A DNA stretch of 64,000 nucleotides from Gammaproteobacteria bacterium (GTDB taxonomy: Bacteria > Pseudomonadota > Gammaproteobacteria > Arenicellales > JAJDZL01), in assembly GCA_022823625.1 (NCBI GenBank), contig JAJEHQ010000003.1, positions 1-64,000 of the forward strand. The letters are read 5' to 3'. The notes below the pieces were generated by a model, which was not told the origin of the DNA, ran no database searches, and saw nothing but the letters and a program-made list of their open reading frames with translations. A program made the position numbers and the translations under genes. Every line of letters begins with the position of its first letter. Position 1 is the stretch's first letter. Positions 17,509-26,700 of this stretch are shown one piece after another.

Positions 17509-18215
17509 TGGCGATGGAAAGATTTTTTGGACAAGGGGTCTCATCTGAAGAAGAAAACTGGATTTCAATTTCCGATCTTATGGCTGGGTTAATGGTAATT
17601 TTCCTTTTTATCGCAATAACTTATATCCGACCGATAATTGAAATTCAGAATCAAATCCGCGAAATAGTCGTAGCATGGAATGATTCGGAACTTGAAATTT
17701 ATGACGCACTGGAGCGGGAGTTTAAAGACGATTTGCCAAAATGGCATGCAGAATTGGACCCAGAAACGCTTGCCGTACGATTTAAGGCTCCAGATGTCTT
17801 GTTTGATTCTGGAACAGCAAATCTTAAACCTGAATTCGAGGAAATATTGAGTGATTTCTTTCCGCGTTACATCAAACTACTCTACGTATTTCGAGAGGCG
17901 ATTAGCGAGATTCGAATTGAAGGTCACACATCATCAGAATGGGAGGGCGCATTAACTGATGATGAGGCGTACTTCAATAACATGGTGCTTTCACAAGCTC
18001 GAACGAGGACAGTGCTTGTATATTCCCTCGGATTGCAAGAGGTTGTTGAATACAAGGAATGGGCAAGAGATCAGCTTACTGCGAATGGATTATCCTCAAG
18101 CCAATTGATATATGTTAGTCAGCAAGAAGACAAAATCCAATCACGACGAGTTGAATTTAGAGTGAGAACTAATAGCAAAGAACAAATCGTTAAGGTTCTG
18201 GAAACTATCGAGTGA
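17508..18215 (+). CDS. zorB: Zorya ZorB: MotB/OmpA-like stator partner
   Basis: A single N-terminal membrane helix in WISISDLMAGLMVIFLFIAI includes the Asp expected to carry protons, as in MotB. A C-terminal OmpA-like peptidoglycan-binding domain follows: VLFDSGTANLKPEFEEIL, then IRIEGHTSSE, and LSQARTRTVLVYSL. This is the MotB-like architecture of ZorB. The ATG at 17508 overlaps the zorA stop. zorE follows after 15 bp, so all three genes look co-transcribed. The last ~40 residues (QSRRVEFRVRT) complete the OmpA fold. Confidence 0.87.
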   Translation: MAMERFFGQGVSSEEENWISISDLMAGLMVIFLFIAITYIRPIIEIQNQIREIVVAWNDSELEIYDALEREFKDDLPKWHAELDPETLAVRFKAPDVLFDSGTANLKPEFEEILSDFFPRYIKLLYVFREAISEIRIEGHTSSEWEGALTDDEAYFNNMVLSQARTRTVLVYSLGLQEVVEYKEWARDQLTANGLSSSQLIYVSQQEDKIQSRRVEFRVRTNSKEQIVKVLETIE

Positions 18216-18230
18216 GAAACCAGATTCAAG

Positions 18231-19076
18231 ATGGATATTGACATTGATCAATTGTTCAAACCTCTGCTTAATGAGATGGGTGCTAAACGTTCTATTTGGT
18301 TTCCCCTTAGTCAGCTTAAAGCTCGTGAAGAGGTGCACAAAAGACTTCTACAAGGTGTTGAAATGTCAAATCCTTGGGAGCAACTCCACTTCACTCCTGA
18401 AGGATTTTTAACTCATGAAGAAGAACAAATTGTTCTGTATATCAAAGATACTCAGTTAGAGAAAGTTATGCTTCTAAATTCCCCTGAAGATACGCGACGA
18501 TTCCATATTCGTAACTGCAAAACGTTGCAACAGATGTTTATAGACAATCGTATTGACAGATATGTAGCAACGAATAGAAGCGATGGAAAATTTTCAGTTG
18601 ACGCCGCAGATTCAAAGCAATCTATCGATGCTACGCTATTTATTTGCAAAAATTGTCTAATTGAATTGAACTGGAAAGGGTATGTTGATCTCGGAAAACC
18701 TGCGAATATATGGAAAGGATTTTGTTTAAGAGAATTCTTTGCTGAATATTCAACATTTTTTGTTAATATGCCCAAATATACTGAACACACTAGTCCCCGA
18801 TCAGGATACACAAAAGACTGGCCTCGAATTAGCAGGCAATATAAAGAACAGCGAGGTTGGCGCTGCGAACAGTGCGAAGTAGAGCTGTCAGACTCTCGTC
18901 ATAGGAGTTTGTTGCATGTACATCACATGAATGGGCGAAGCGAAGATAATAACCATAGCAATCTTAGAGCATTGTGTAGACTTTGCCATTCGAAACAACC
19001 ACTTCATCAACGCTGTAGACCACCAATAGAGGAACAGAAATTAATTGAGAATTTACGTCAGCAGCAAAGTGTGTAA
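18231..19076 (+). CDS. zorE: Zorya type II effector ZorE (HNH endonuclease)
   Basis: The 281-residue protein ends in a clear HNH nuclease: WRCEQCEVEL, then LLHVHHMNGRSEDNNHSNLR and ALCRLCHSKQ. The Cys pairs hold zinc and HVHH provides the catalytic His. The N-terminal ~200 residues are unfamiliar and probably recognise the partner complex or DNA. Zorya type II is defined by zorA, zorB and an HNH protein ZorE, and the position directly after zorB fits. Type I would instead show zorC and a helicase zorD, which are absent. ZorE is thought to nick or cut phage DNA. Confidence 0.82.
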   Translation: MDIDIDQLFKPLLNEMGAKRSIWFPLSQLKAREEVHKRLLQGVEMSNPWEQLHFTPEGFLTHEEEQIVLYIKDTQLEKVMLLNSPEDTRRFHIRNCKTLQQMFIDNRIDRYVATNRSDGKFSVDAADSKQSIDATLFICKNCLIELNWKGYVDLGKPANIWKGFCLREFFAEYSTFFVNMPKYTEHTSPRSGYTKDWPRISRQYKEQRGWRCEQCEVELSDSRHRSLLHVHHMNGRSEDNNHSNLRALCRLCHSKQPLHQRCRPPIEEQKLIENLRQQQSV

Positions 19077-19460
19077 CCCGAGCGACTTGTGATAGGCGGA
19101 AATGAAGTGCGATTCAGCTTTCGTCTTTAAATTACTCATACAATCACTTTGCTCGGTTGCTTAGGTCCTCGCAATTGGATTATCCTTCTTTGACACATTG
19201 TCCCTGCCTGAATATCACATGTAGTATGCTGTTTCGGAATCAACAACCCTTGCAGCGTATCTGAATATGAGTTGGTTGCTGAGCCATGGTGGTTAGAGAC
19301 TAACTGTAAAATTAAATGCGGTCCAGTTTTTCTAGAGTTATTAGGGAAAGTAGATGAAACCAAAAGAAAAGTGTGTTGTGACCACCACGTACTACTGGAT
19401 TTATTTCTTGATTTCAGAATCAACTGCAGGTAGGTATAACAGGTCAAATCAAGATAGAAA
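19077..19460. other. Intergenic stretch between zorE and the DUF6615 gene
   Basis: About 385 bp without a supported gene. The minus-strand ORF 19136-19447 has no motif. A promoter for the following two-gene unit is expected here but not pinpointed. Confidence 0.45.
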
Positions 19461-20384
19461 ATGTTGAATCATGGTACCACAAAGAAAGTGGTGACACTTG
19501 CAGCAAAGATATCTTCCGATATTTGGCACCGTCTCTCTCTCGCCCATCAACTGCGTGCTCGCCTAGGGGAGGAGACAATAACAGATCTGCTAATCCTAGA
19601 AATGCTGCAATATCAGAGATCTAACGCCTTCTTTGTCTACCACCCGACAGGGCAAGAGGAGTCGTGCTATGGTGCTGATATGTTACTTTGGATTGTCCGA
19701 AGAAACGGAGGAAGCCGTTTCCTGGCCATACAGTCCAAAAAACTCTACCCCAACGGTCACTACACCGCCCTCAACCACTACAGGAGTGACGGGACCCGTC
19801 AAATTGATCTCCTGGAGAACTTCGCTCGCCAGTACCATGCTATACCGTTATATCTCCTTTATAACCACTACAATTCTTACAACTGGAAAAAATTTTGGCA
19901 TTGTTGCAATTCAGCTGAAATCGAACAACTGGGTTGTACCTTAGCGCCAAGCTGGAAGATAAAACGTGCGATCAATCAGCGAGGGCAACGGAAGTTTACA
20001 GCGATTCACGCGAGTGCGAATGTACGACCGTGGCGCTGCATATTCGACTGCGATCAAGCTGAACAGCAGATAAATCAATTTGTAACTAGCCACAAACAGA
20101 AACTCCCCATCCAAGGTCGCGAATCCGATACTGCACCAACAGCTGAATTGAACTCGTATCCTGAACTTCTTTCGATTGACTGGAGCGAATTCCTATCTAT
20201 GGATGCAGGTCCGTTGTCTAGTGTAGTTTTGGATAGCCTGCGCATGCAGATTGAAAGATATACGGACAATACCAGACTAAAAGAGGGGGAAAATCCGGTC
20301 TACCCCCGTAAGTTACTCATCGTCGATTACAGCTCTGTAGTCGAAGAGGGTGAAGCGCAACCTTCAAATAGGACACAAGAGTAG
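19461..20384 (+). CDS. DUF6615-like protein with PD-(D/E)xK-nuclease-like residues
   Basis: The 307-residue protein contains GEETITDLLILEML (residues 36-49), ESCYGADMLLWIV (67-79) and RFLAIQSKKLYP (86-97). The E...GAD...QxK spacing matches the catalytic core of restriction-endonuclease-like folds and the pattern I associate with DUF6615. LYLLYNHYN near residue 130 also recurs in that family. The assignment is from memory and not checked. It lies 70 bp ahead of the SMC-like ATPase and in the same direction, so it is a plausible nuclease effector to that ATPase. Confidence 0.6.
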   Translation: MLNHGTTKKVVTLAAKISSDIWHRLSLAHQLRARLGEETITDLLILEMLQYQRSNAFFVYHPTGQEESCYGADMLLWIVRRNGGSRFLAIQSKKLYPNGHYTALNHYRSDGTRQIDLLENFARQYHAIPLYLLYNHYNSYNWKKFWHCCNSAEIEQLGCTLAPSWKIKRAINQRGQRKFTAIHASANVRPWRCIFDCDQAEQQINQFVTSHKQKLPIQGRESDTAPTAELNSYPELLSIDWSEFLSMDAGPLSSVVLDSLRMQIERYTDNTRLKEGENPVYPRKLLIVDYSSVVEEGEAQPSNRTQE

Positions 20385-20453
20385 GTTAACCACCATACTT
20401 ACGAAACGGGCGAATCAATTGATTAGCATATCAATCAACAAAGGAGTATATGG

Positions 20454-23400
20454 GTGACGCGAGACGAAATTGAAAAAGCCCTGCTTGCAGGGAGCGCTGT
20501 CATAGTCGATTCAGCAGCTGGAGACACCATCAAATTGGACTCGCGCCGTGCTAGACGCATGGTGGAATTAATTTTCAACGAACTACGGTCATCAACTGCC
20601 GATGACCTTGTCAAAGACGCGAAGTTTTTTGGTTTGCTCGAGAATGTGTTTGGTGAGAGTGTTGACAATATGGGGTCGGATATCGCCGGAAGCTACAGAG
20701 CAGATGTCGAGGAGGCAGACGAAAAATCCCGATCGTGGCGGCTGAAGAAAGTGGAAACTCGGGGATTTGGTGGTTTGAATGCTGTACCAGACGACGTATT
20801 TGAGTTTGATGTCACGGGTCGAGATACTTGTATTGAGGGTCAGAACGGCAGTGGAAAAAGTTCGTTAGCCAACGCGATACTATTTGCCATGATTGGCAAA
20901 GTCCACCGCGACCAATACGGCATATGGGAAGATGCTAAGCGATCAGAGCCTGTGATGTCCGATGACGGAGAAAAATTAGCGGATTGGCCTCCAATCGCGG
21001 TTTATCCCTTCACGTGGAAAAATGGAATTTCATCTGTGGATGTCTCGGTCACACTGACATTTGGGAATAATTTGGACGAAGAAGAAATAACAGCAACACG
21101 TCGTCTCCATGGCGAGCCCAACTCGCTTAATGAGGAGGTGTCCATTGACCCAAGACTTACGGCGGTTCCTACACTTGTGGAAGCAGGGTTGCTGATGCCA
21201 ATGCGGATTCAGCACATTCGGATGCCTAAGCGCGACGACAATGATCAACTTGTGGGTCTGATTCGCCAACTAATCGGTTTGGAGCCCTTGCTCAATGTAG
21301 CGAACCTAGTGGATAAGCTCTGCCACGGAAATCAGCGATTTCTGAAATACGCCCGAGATAATGATTCCGAAGGTAAGAAAGAAATCATTTATAGACTGTT
21401 GAAAGAAGCACAGGAAAAAATTGAAGAGTTGGACACGGGACTCGACCTGCACGTCGATATAGAAGCCAGAAAACCAATTTCCAGTGATTACCTAAAGAAT
21501 CTTGACGAAGCGAAAGAGGCGTTGACACGTAAACAGGCGGAAGGCTTTCAGGCACTTTCTGGGCTCGCGTTCAAAGAATTCGACCCAAATCAAGCTGAAC
21601 ATCGGCTACGTGTCATGAAGTCAGTCAATAAACTTTATTTAGACGCTGACGACCAGAGCAACTCTAATGATTTACCTGCAGTTCTTAAGGAAATATCAAC
21701 CCTTGCAAATCGGGTTGAGGAGCAAAAACTCGAAGATTTAAAATTTACGTTGGAAAAAGCGCAAAATGATCTAGCCAAAGCCGTCAAGTGGTCACACCAG
21801 CAGAAGAAAGACACGCTATTGCGGCTCAAGGCCGTGGCGGCGGAACATTTTGAAGATTGCAACGACCCACTGTGCCCACTGTGCGAACAATCGATCAAAG
21901 GGGTTGAGCATCGAAGCTTAGTCGAAGATCTTCGCACTCTGCAATCTGAAGCTGAGGTGGCCCAAAGTCGTCTTGCCGATGCCTGCCGGCGAATCGAACA
22001 ATATATTAAACAGGCAGCTCTGATTGTAGTTCCAGAATTATTCATGCAGGTTAAGCGTTTCGCCGTTAAGCGGAGCATCGAGAGTGACGTGCGATCGACT
22101 TTCGTAGAAGCTATCCATGTAGCTAAATACCTTCCTGGATTTGCTGAGGTAGCCCAAGACGCGATCAATGCAGCTTTCGCTGCGGTCGACGAGGTCGAGT
22201 TTGGTTCCGAGCTACCGGCGCCCGACGAAGGAGACGACGAAGCGAGGGTCAGAAGAATTATTGATCATATGAATGACATCATCCGAACGGCCGAGAACTG
22301 GCAACACTTTCACCAAAAATTTCAGGAAAGTTGGGACCGCTTGTTTTCACAGAATGAAGAGCAGACACTTACTACTCGTATTCTCCAGCTTAGGGAAATG
22401 ATCAACGGTACGGAGCCATTCCAGACGGCTAACGAGAAAGTTGAGCTTGCATTGGAGACTGCCTGCGAATACAACGAGATCGTCAAACGGCAGGTATTAC
22501 GGGAGGAAATAGCGGAAGAATTGAAGGCTCTTCGGAAGCTTCGAACGCTTGTCAATTTGACGACCCGTCAGACAATCGACGATGTCTCCTATATGGCAAA
22601 AGAAATCCACCAGCAAATATACAATCCTGAATTACTCAGCTATGAAAAAGCCGAAGTTTCAGAGTTTCGGGGCCGACAGTCACTGAATTTTCAAGCTAAG
22701 CTTGGGGATGATCTGAAATGGAGAATCGACGCGTCACTATTAGCAAATGTTTCTTGGATGCGAGGGATTTTGTGGTCGTTTGTGTTCGCAATTCGGCACC
22801 GGGCAATTAGTCATGCCGGGAATTGTCCATTTGAACTTATGGTGCTGGACGATCCGCAGATTACCTTCGATACCCGTAACTTGAAAGGGTGGGCTGAATT
22901 CTTAGGCTCTTCTGATGGGCTGAGACAGCGTCAGGCCTGTCAAATCCTAGTGACTACACACAGCATGCCTTTTGCACTGGAAATGACGGCCATGTGCGAA
23001 ATCAAAATGCTTGCGATTGAGACTGGTCAACCGTGGTCGAAACCAACACAAATTGTGGAAGGTGATTTTGCCAGAGTACGTTTCGATAAGATGATGACAG
23101 AGAACTCGGATGATCGTGCGCGTTTTCTAATCAGTGACATTCGAGTGTTGGCCGAGACATTGTTAAAGCATGCAATCGAGCCCTTCGATCCTTCATTTGT
23201 ACAGAAGCCGCAGGCAACGTTTGGGAGCATGATTGAGCGAATTGCAAATCAGAACGCAAACGGGCAACCGCATTATACGGATCGCGTATTTGATAAGTTG
23301 TTGGGTGTGAAAGCTACATATCCAAATGATTTTACCCGGCTGAATGAACCGCATCACTCGGCCTCAGAAACTATAACTGTTCGCGAGGGGAAACTAGCTT

Positions 23401-24350
23401 ATGAATTTTGGCGTGATAAACTTTTTCCCGCCGTTCATAAAGTATGGGAGGAGTTTCGATTTCTGCAGAAGTCTATAGTCGGAGAAACTGCTGCGATTCT
23501 TCTGCCGGCGAATTGTAATCACAAACCGCCTCGCTCTATAGACCTTGCCGCTGTTCAACCAAAAATCCTGGGGCGAGTGTCGGCTTATTCAGATGGGCGC
23601 GCTGCGTCGGCGATACGAATCGATCATTTGAGCAATGGCGATGCAATCAACATGAACGACCGAGCTTCGTATCGTCTTGAGAAGGATACTCTCTCACCCG
23701 TTGCCCGGGTTGGAGATATTCTGCTCACCCGCTTGGATAGGCAATGTCGTTCTCCCAACTTGGTCGTTGAGGATCGAGGCACACACCAAGTTGCGCGACG
23801 ATGGCTTAGAAATGCGGAAGCGCCCTCTCTAGCCATACTTGCTGCATCATCTTCGAATCCGAGGGAGGTTCCGCCAGTAATCATATCTCGGACGAAGGGT
23901 GCAAATCGGCGCAAGATCGTTGGTGTCTTGTTCACCGCAAACCGACAACCACCGGGAGAAAGGATTGAGCCTGACGCCGAAGCCACAAGTCTGGAGGCTA
24001 ATAATGGAATTGTGGCTGATCTCGTCGCCGATACCGATGTTTTTGAAGTTCAGGGTAGTAGCGCCGAACCGATAGCTTTGGACCGACAATACTTGTTAGC
24101 CAAATCGGCAAGGGATGATCTTGCAATAGCTCTACGTGAATTGGATGGCAAGCCAGTTATCGTTGAGGATGACGAAAACTGCGCCTACTTCAAACGTTTG
24201 CGAGTATTGGATTCGAAATCAGTCGTGCTCGAAAGTCTTGACAAGACTGGTTATGAAGATATAGTCCGTCTTTCAACTGACACGGAACAACCTAGTCCTC
24301 TGCTGGTCCGTGTTCGAGAGGTGGTGGGTGTTTTGTTCGACAAGTTGTAA
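20454..24350 (+). CDS. SMC/Rad50-like ATPase with zinc hook and C-terminal LexA/S24-like modules
   Basis: The 1298-residue protein starts at GTG 20454, behind AAGGAG; the nearby ATG (20450) is out of frame. Walker A is [15 protein letters not shown] (about residue 129) and a CPLC hook sits at 474-477 inside long helical arms. Walker B is ELMVLDDPQ (about 794), with TTHSM after it. This is Rad50/SMC architecture. The last ~230 residues hold two modules, each ending VGVLF. The second has GSSAEP (S1203) and YFKRL (K1247), matching the Ser-Lys dyad of LexA/UmuD-type S24 peptidases. The first has Thr and Arg at those places (about 1079 and the ARRWL segment). Its upstream partner is the DUF6615 gene. 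Confidence 0.75.
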   Translation: MTRDEIEKALLAGSAVIVDSAAGDTIKLDSRRARRMVELIFNELRSSTADDLVKDAKFFGLLENVFGESVDNMGSDIAGSYRADVEEADEKSRSWRLKKVETRGFGGLNAVPDDVFEFDVTGRDTCIEGQNGSGKSSLANAILFAMIGKVHRDQYGIWEDAKRSEPVMSDDGEKLADWPPIAVYPFTWKNGISSVDVSVTLTFGNNLDEEEITATRRLHGEPNSLNEEVSIDPRLTAVPTLVEAGLLMPMRIQHIRMPKRDDNDQLVGLIRQLIGLEPLLNVANLVDKLCHGNQRFLKYARDNDSEGKKEIIYRLLKEAQEKIEELDTGLDLHVDIEARKPISSDYLKNLDEAKEALTRKQAEGFQALSGLAFKEFDPNQAEHRLRVMKSVNKLYLDADDQSNSNDLPAVLKEISTLANRVEEQKLEDLKFTLEKAQNDLAKAVKWSHQQKKDTLLRLKAVAAEHFEDCNDPLCPLCEQSIKGVEHRSLVEDLRTLQSEAEVAQSRLADACRRIEQYIKQAALIVVPELFMQVKRFAVKRSIESDVRSTFVEAIHVAKYLPGFAEVAQDAINAAFAAVDEVEFGSELPAPDEGDDEARVRRIIDHMNDIIRTAENWQHFHQKFQESWDRLFSQNEEQTLTTRILQLREMINGTEPFQTANEKVELALETACEYNEIVKRQVLREEIAEELKALRKLRTLVNLTTRQTIDDVSYMAKEIHQQIYNPELLSYEKAEVSEFRGRQSLNFQAKLGDDLKWRIDASLLANVSWMRGILWSFVFAIRHRAISHAGNCPFELMVLDDPQITFDTRNLKGWAEFLGSSDGLRQRQACQILVTTHSMPFALEMTAMCEIKMLAIETGQPWSKPTQIVEGDFARVRFDKMMTENSDDRARFLISDIRVLAETLLKHAIEPFDPSFVQKPQATFGSMIERIANQNANGQPHYTDRVFDKLLGVKATYPNDFTRLNEPHHSASETITVREGKLAYEFWRDKLFPAVHKVWEEFRFLQKSIVGETAAILLPANCNHKPPRSIDLAAVQPKILGRVSAYSDGRAASAIRIDHLSNGDAINMNDRASYRLEKDTLSPVARVGDILLTRLDRQCRSPNLVVEDRGTHQVARRWLRNAEAPSLAILAASSSNPREVPPVIISRTKGANRRKIVGVLFTANRQPPGERIEPDAEATSLEANNGIVADLVADTDVFEVQGSSAEPIALDRQYLLAKSARDDLAIALRELDGKPVIVEDDENCAYFKRLRVLDSKSVVLESLDKTGYEDIVRLSTDTEQPSPLLVRVREVVGVLFDKL

Positions 24351-24560
24351 TCTTGTGAATCTCTATAGGTACCATACGCCTGTGGTAATTTGAGGATGTA
24401 CTGACTGACATGTGTTGGAATTTCTGAAACCCGAACAGATCAAAACCAAGCGTTTGATACGTTTGCCGAGTCAGACAAAGGCAGGTATCCGCAAGTAGTC
24501 GAAATCCGGCTCAAAACCATGGTGAACCGATAGCGATTTATAGTATTCCACCTCTACATT

Positions 24561-24835
24561 GGGTGAGCGTATGCACCTCTAATCCGATCGAGTCGACTTT
24601 CGCGACGATCCGGCACCGCACGAAGCAGTCAAAGGGTTGTCGGACACGAACGACGATGCTGAGCATGATGTACAAGCTGGGGATGTGTGCTGAGAAAAAA
24701 TGGCGACAGCTGCGCGGGTTCAGGCAGCAGGGCAAAGTGATGGAGGGAGTGAAATTCATTAACGGATTCGAGTTGAATTAAAATGACACCGACCAGGTAG
24801 CCGCTTAGTGACGAATCCCGTGACGTAATAGATTT
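24561..24835 (+). pseudogene. IS256-family transposase, C-terminal fragment
   Basis: The reading frame contains TSNPIESTFATIRHRTKQSK, then LSMMYKLGMCAEKKWRQLRG, the conserved C-terminus of IS256/Mutator transposases. It ends with the same tail, GKVMEGVKFINGFELN, as the deleted copy at 3.1-3.7 kb. The right end (TAGTGACGAATCCCGTGACG) is a degenerate version of the other copy's terminal repeat. The 5' three quarters are missing. It sits immediately after the SMC-like gene and closes the main defence block. The 210 bp before it contain nothing else that I can support. Confidence 0.8.
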
Positions 24836-25111
24836 GACAATATCTCAGCGGAATCTAGAGATATACAAAGAGAATCCCATACTTTATTGTGGATAACAAG
24901 CGCGGGGCATATTGGAGTCATTACCATCAACTGTAAACAAACTCACGATACAGTTAATTCGAGCGCAATCAATCGCATCATGAGTTTTTTAGAGAGTGGT
25001 AAGTTACTACATCGCTAATTGGTCAATTATTCACTGATTTGGAACAGGTGAAATCACTGTGTGTGATGAAAGCCTGCGGGGATTTGCACGGCTGTAGAGA
25101 TTCTCAAGAAC

Positions 25112-26698
25112 TCACGTATATGGCAGGAAATTGGTTTTACAGAGCGGAGTAAATTCGTTGGAAAAACAGCTTTTTCGAGATTTGCTCAAATCTAGATCTA
25201 TTTTCTTTTTCAACGCTTCGATTTCGGGTAATCTGTTAATTTGTCCATGAGATTTATCGACGTTTTTGACGATTTCTTCTAATTCTGGTGTTCCTAATTT
25301 CGATTCTTCTCGCAGCAAGTGCCAAATAGCCAGAAATTTTATAGATTTATCATTGAGTTCATCTGCAATTTTAATGGCATCAATATACAAATCTCTTCCC
25401 TTACTAAACTCACCTCTCCGATACTCAACTAGTCCATTTGTAGCAATTTGTACAGCCTTTCGGTTTTTGGGCAGTTGCATAGAGTTCAATTGATTTAGTT
25501 TTTTCGTAGCTTTTTCAATGTCGCCAATGTAAGCGTATGCAACTACTTGATTATTTATTACCATTGGATCATTTGGAATCCGTACAGCTGCCCGGTCTAA
25601 AAATGTTAACGCTTTGTCTCCATTTTCTAATGCGACAAGCGAAATAAATGCTCCAAAAACAAGCGGCATTAAAGATGTCGGTTCCATTTCATTCCATTTG
25701 ATGCATGCGGAAATTGCGTGCTCCCAGTTAAATGCTTGTCTTTCGCGCAACACCAATGCTTCTGGAGCGAGTTCAATCTCAAACAATTCTTCGGGAATAC
25801 TTGGAGCCCAACCTTTGATTGATGCCCACTCAGCTTGTGTAAAGGAATTCTCATTAGGGTCTCTAATGCTAAGCTTCATCAATTTACGTGCTTTACTATA
25901 TCTGCCATCAGCAAACAACACGGTTGCTGCAGCACCACATAATTCAGCTGAGTGTCGAGGTTCCCATACATCCTTCGTAACTTGATCAATTGCATATTTT
26001 AAGTATTTGCTTGATACACCCCCGACGTCAGAAAGAGATATTTCTGTTGCCTGTAGCCAAGGATCACGAGTTATTGAATTTGATTTGCGGAGTAAGTACA
26101 ATCCTCTATCTAAGTCGCCAGAATTTTCAAAAAATCGCGCTGCCGCTCGTAATACAAATCTATTCTCAGGAGCCAATTCTACCGCTATCTGTATACACTT
26201 AAATGAAGGTTCATTTTGGCCTAGTAGTGTATAAAGTCTTGCTAATTCCATCCAAGAAATTGCATCCCGAGGAGCGGTTCGTACCCGAATTTTCAATTTC
26301 GAAATATTTCTATAGATTGAAATAATGTTTCCAAGATTGCTAAATGTTGCATCATCTTCAATCGAGGACATCACACTTCCATTAAGTACCAATTTTGAAG
26401 CTCGAATGATGGCAGGAGCCACTTGATTACTTGATTCAATTAAGAAATTGGCTGCATTTTCTACTTCACTATTCACACCTACTACAATGCCACTAGAAAT
26501 TAGCTCTGCAGCATTTTCGATATTACGTTCCCTTTGCCATCTGGCAACCAATTCACTCAATAAAATACTAGTGTTGAAATTTACGGGCTGACTTGTAGAT
26601 TTCCGGGAAAATTGCAATTCTCCATGATCCGCAGATTGTGACAAAGTTCTCCAACGCGGTAAGAGTTTTCTATTGTTATAAGGCGTACTTCCGTTCAT
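25112..26698 (-). CDS. TPR-repeat protein paired with a protein kinase
   Basis: The 528-residue protein is built largely of helical repeats of the tetratricopeptide type, for example AISWMELARLYTLLGQNEPS with FKCIQIAVELAPENRFVLRA, and NNQVVAYAYIGDIEKATKKL. TPR arrays bind other proteins. No enzymatic motif is visible. The ATG lies 2 bp after the kinase stop, so the two are almost certainly translated together and probably interact. The gene is AT-rich like its partner. The role is inferred: a scaffold or substrate of the kinase, perhaps in phage defence. The 275 bp downstream hold no gene I can support. Confidence 0.7.
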   Translation of the reverse strand: MNGSTPYNNRKLLPRWRTLSQSADHGELQFSRKSTSQPVNFNTSILLSELVARWQRERNIENAAELISSGIVVGVNSEVENAANFLIESSNQVAPAIIRASKLVLNGSVMSSIEDDATFSNLGNIISIYRNISKLKIRVRTAPRDAISWMELARLYTLLGQNEPSFKCIQIAVELAPENRFVLRAAARFFENSGDLDRGLYLLRKSNSITRDPWLQATEISLSDVGGVSSKYLKYAIDQVTKDVWEPRHSAELCGAAATVLFADGRYSKARKLMKLSIRDPNENSFTQAEWASIKGWAPSIPEELFEIELAPEALVLRERQAFNWEHAISACIKWNEMEPTSLMPLVFGAFISLVALENGDKALTFLDRAAVRIPNDPMVINNQVVAYAYIGDIEKATKKLNQLNSMQLPKNRKAVQIATNGLVEYRRGEFSKGRDLYIDAIKIADELNDKSIKFLAIWHLLREESKLGTPELEEIVKNVDKSHGQINRLPEIEALKKKIDLDLSKSRKSCFSNEFTPLCKTNFLPYT

Positions 26699-26700
26699 TG

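Noticed and set aside
16195-19076. Zorya type I or type III
   Set aside because: There are no zorC/zorD genes and no other accessory genes after zorB; the single HNH gene points to type II.
19136-19447. 103-codon minus-strand ORF between zorE and the DUF6615 gene
   Set aside because: No motif; composition unlike the neighbours.
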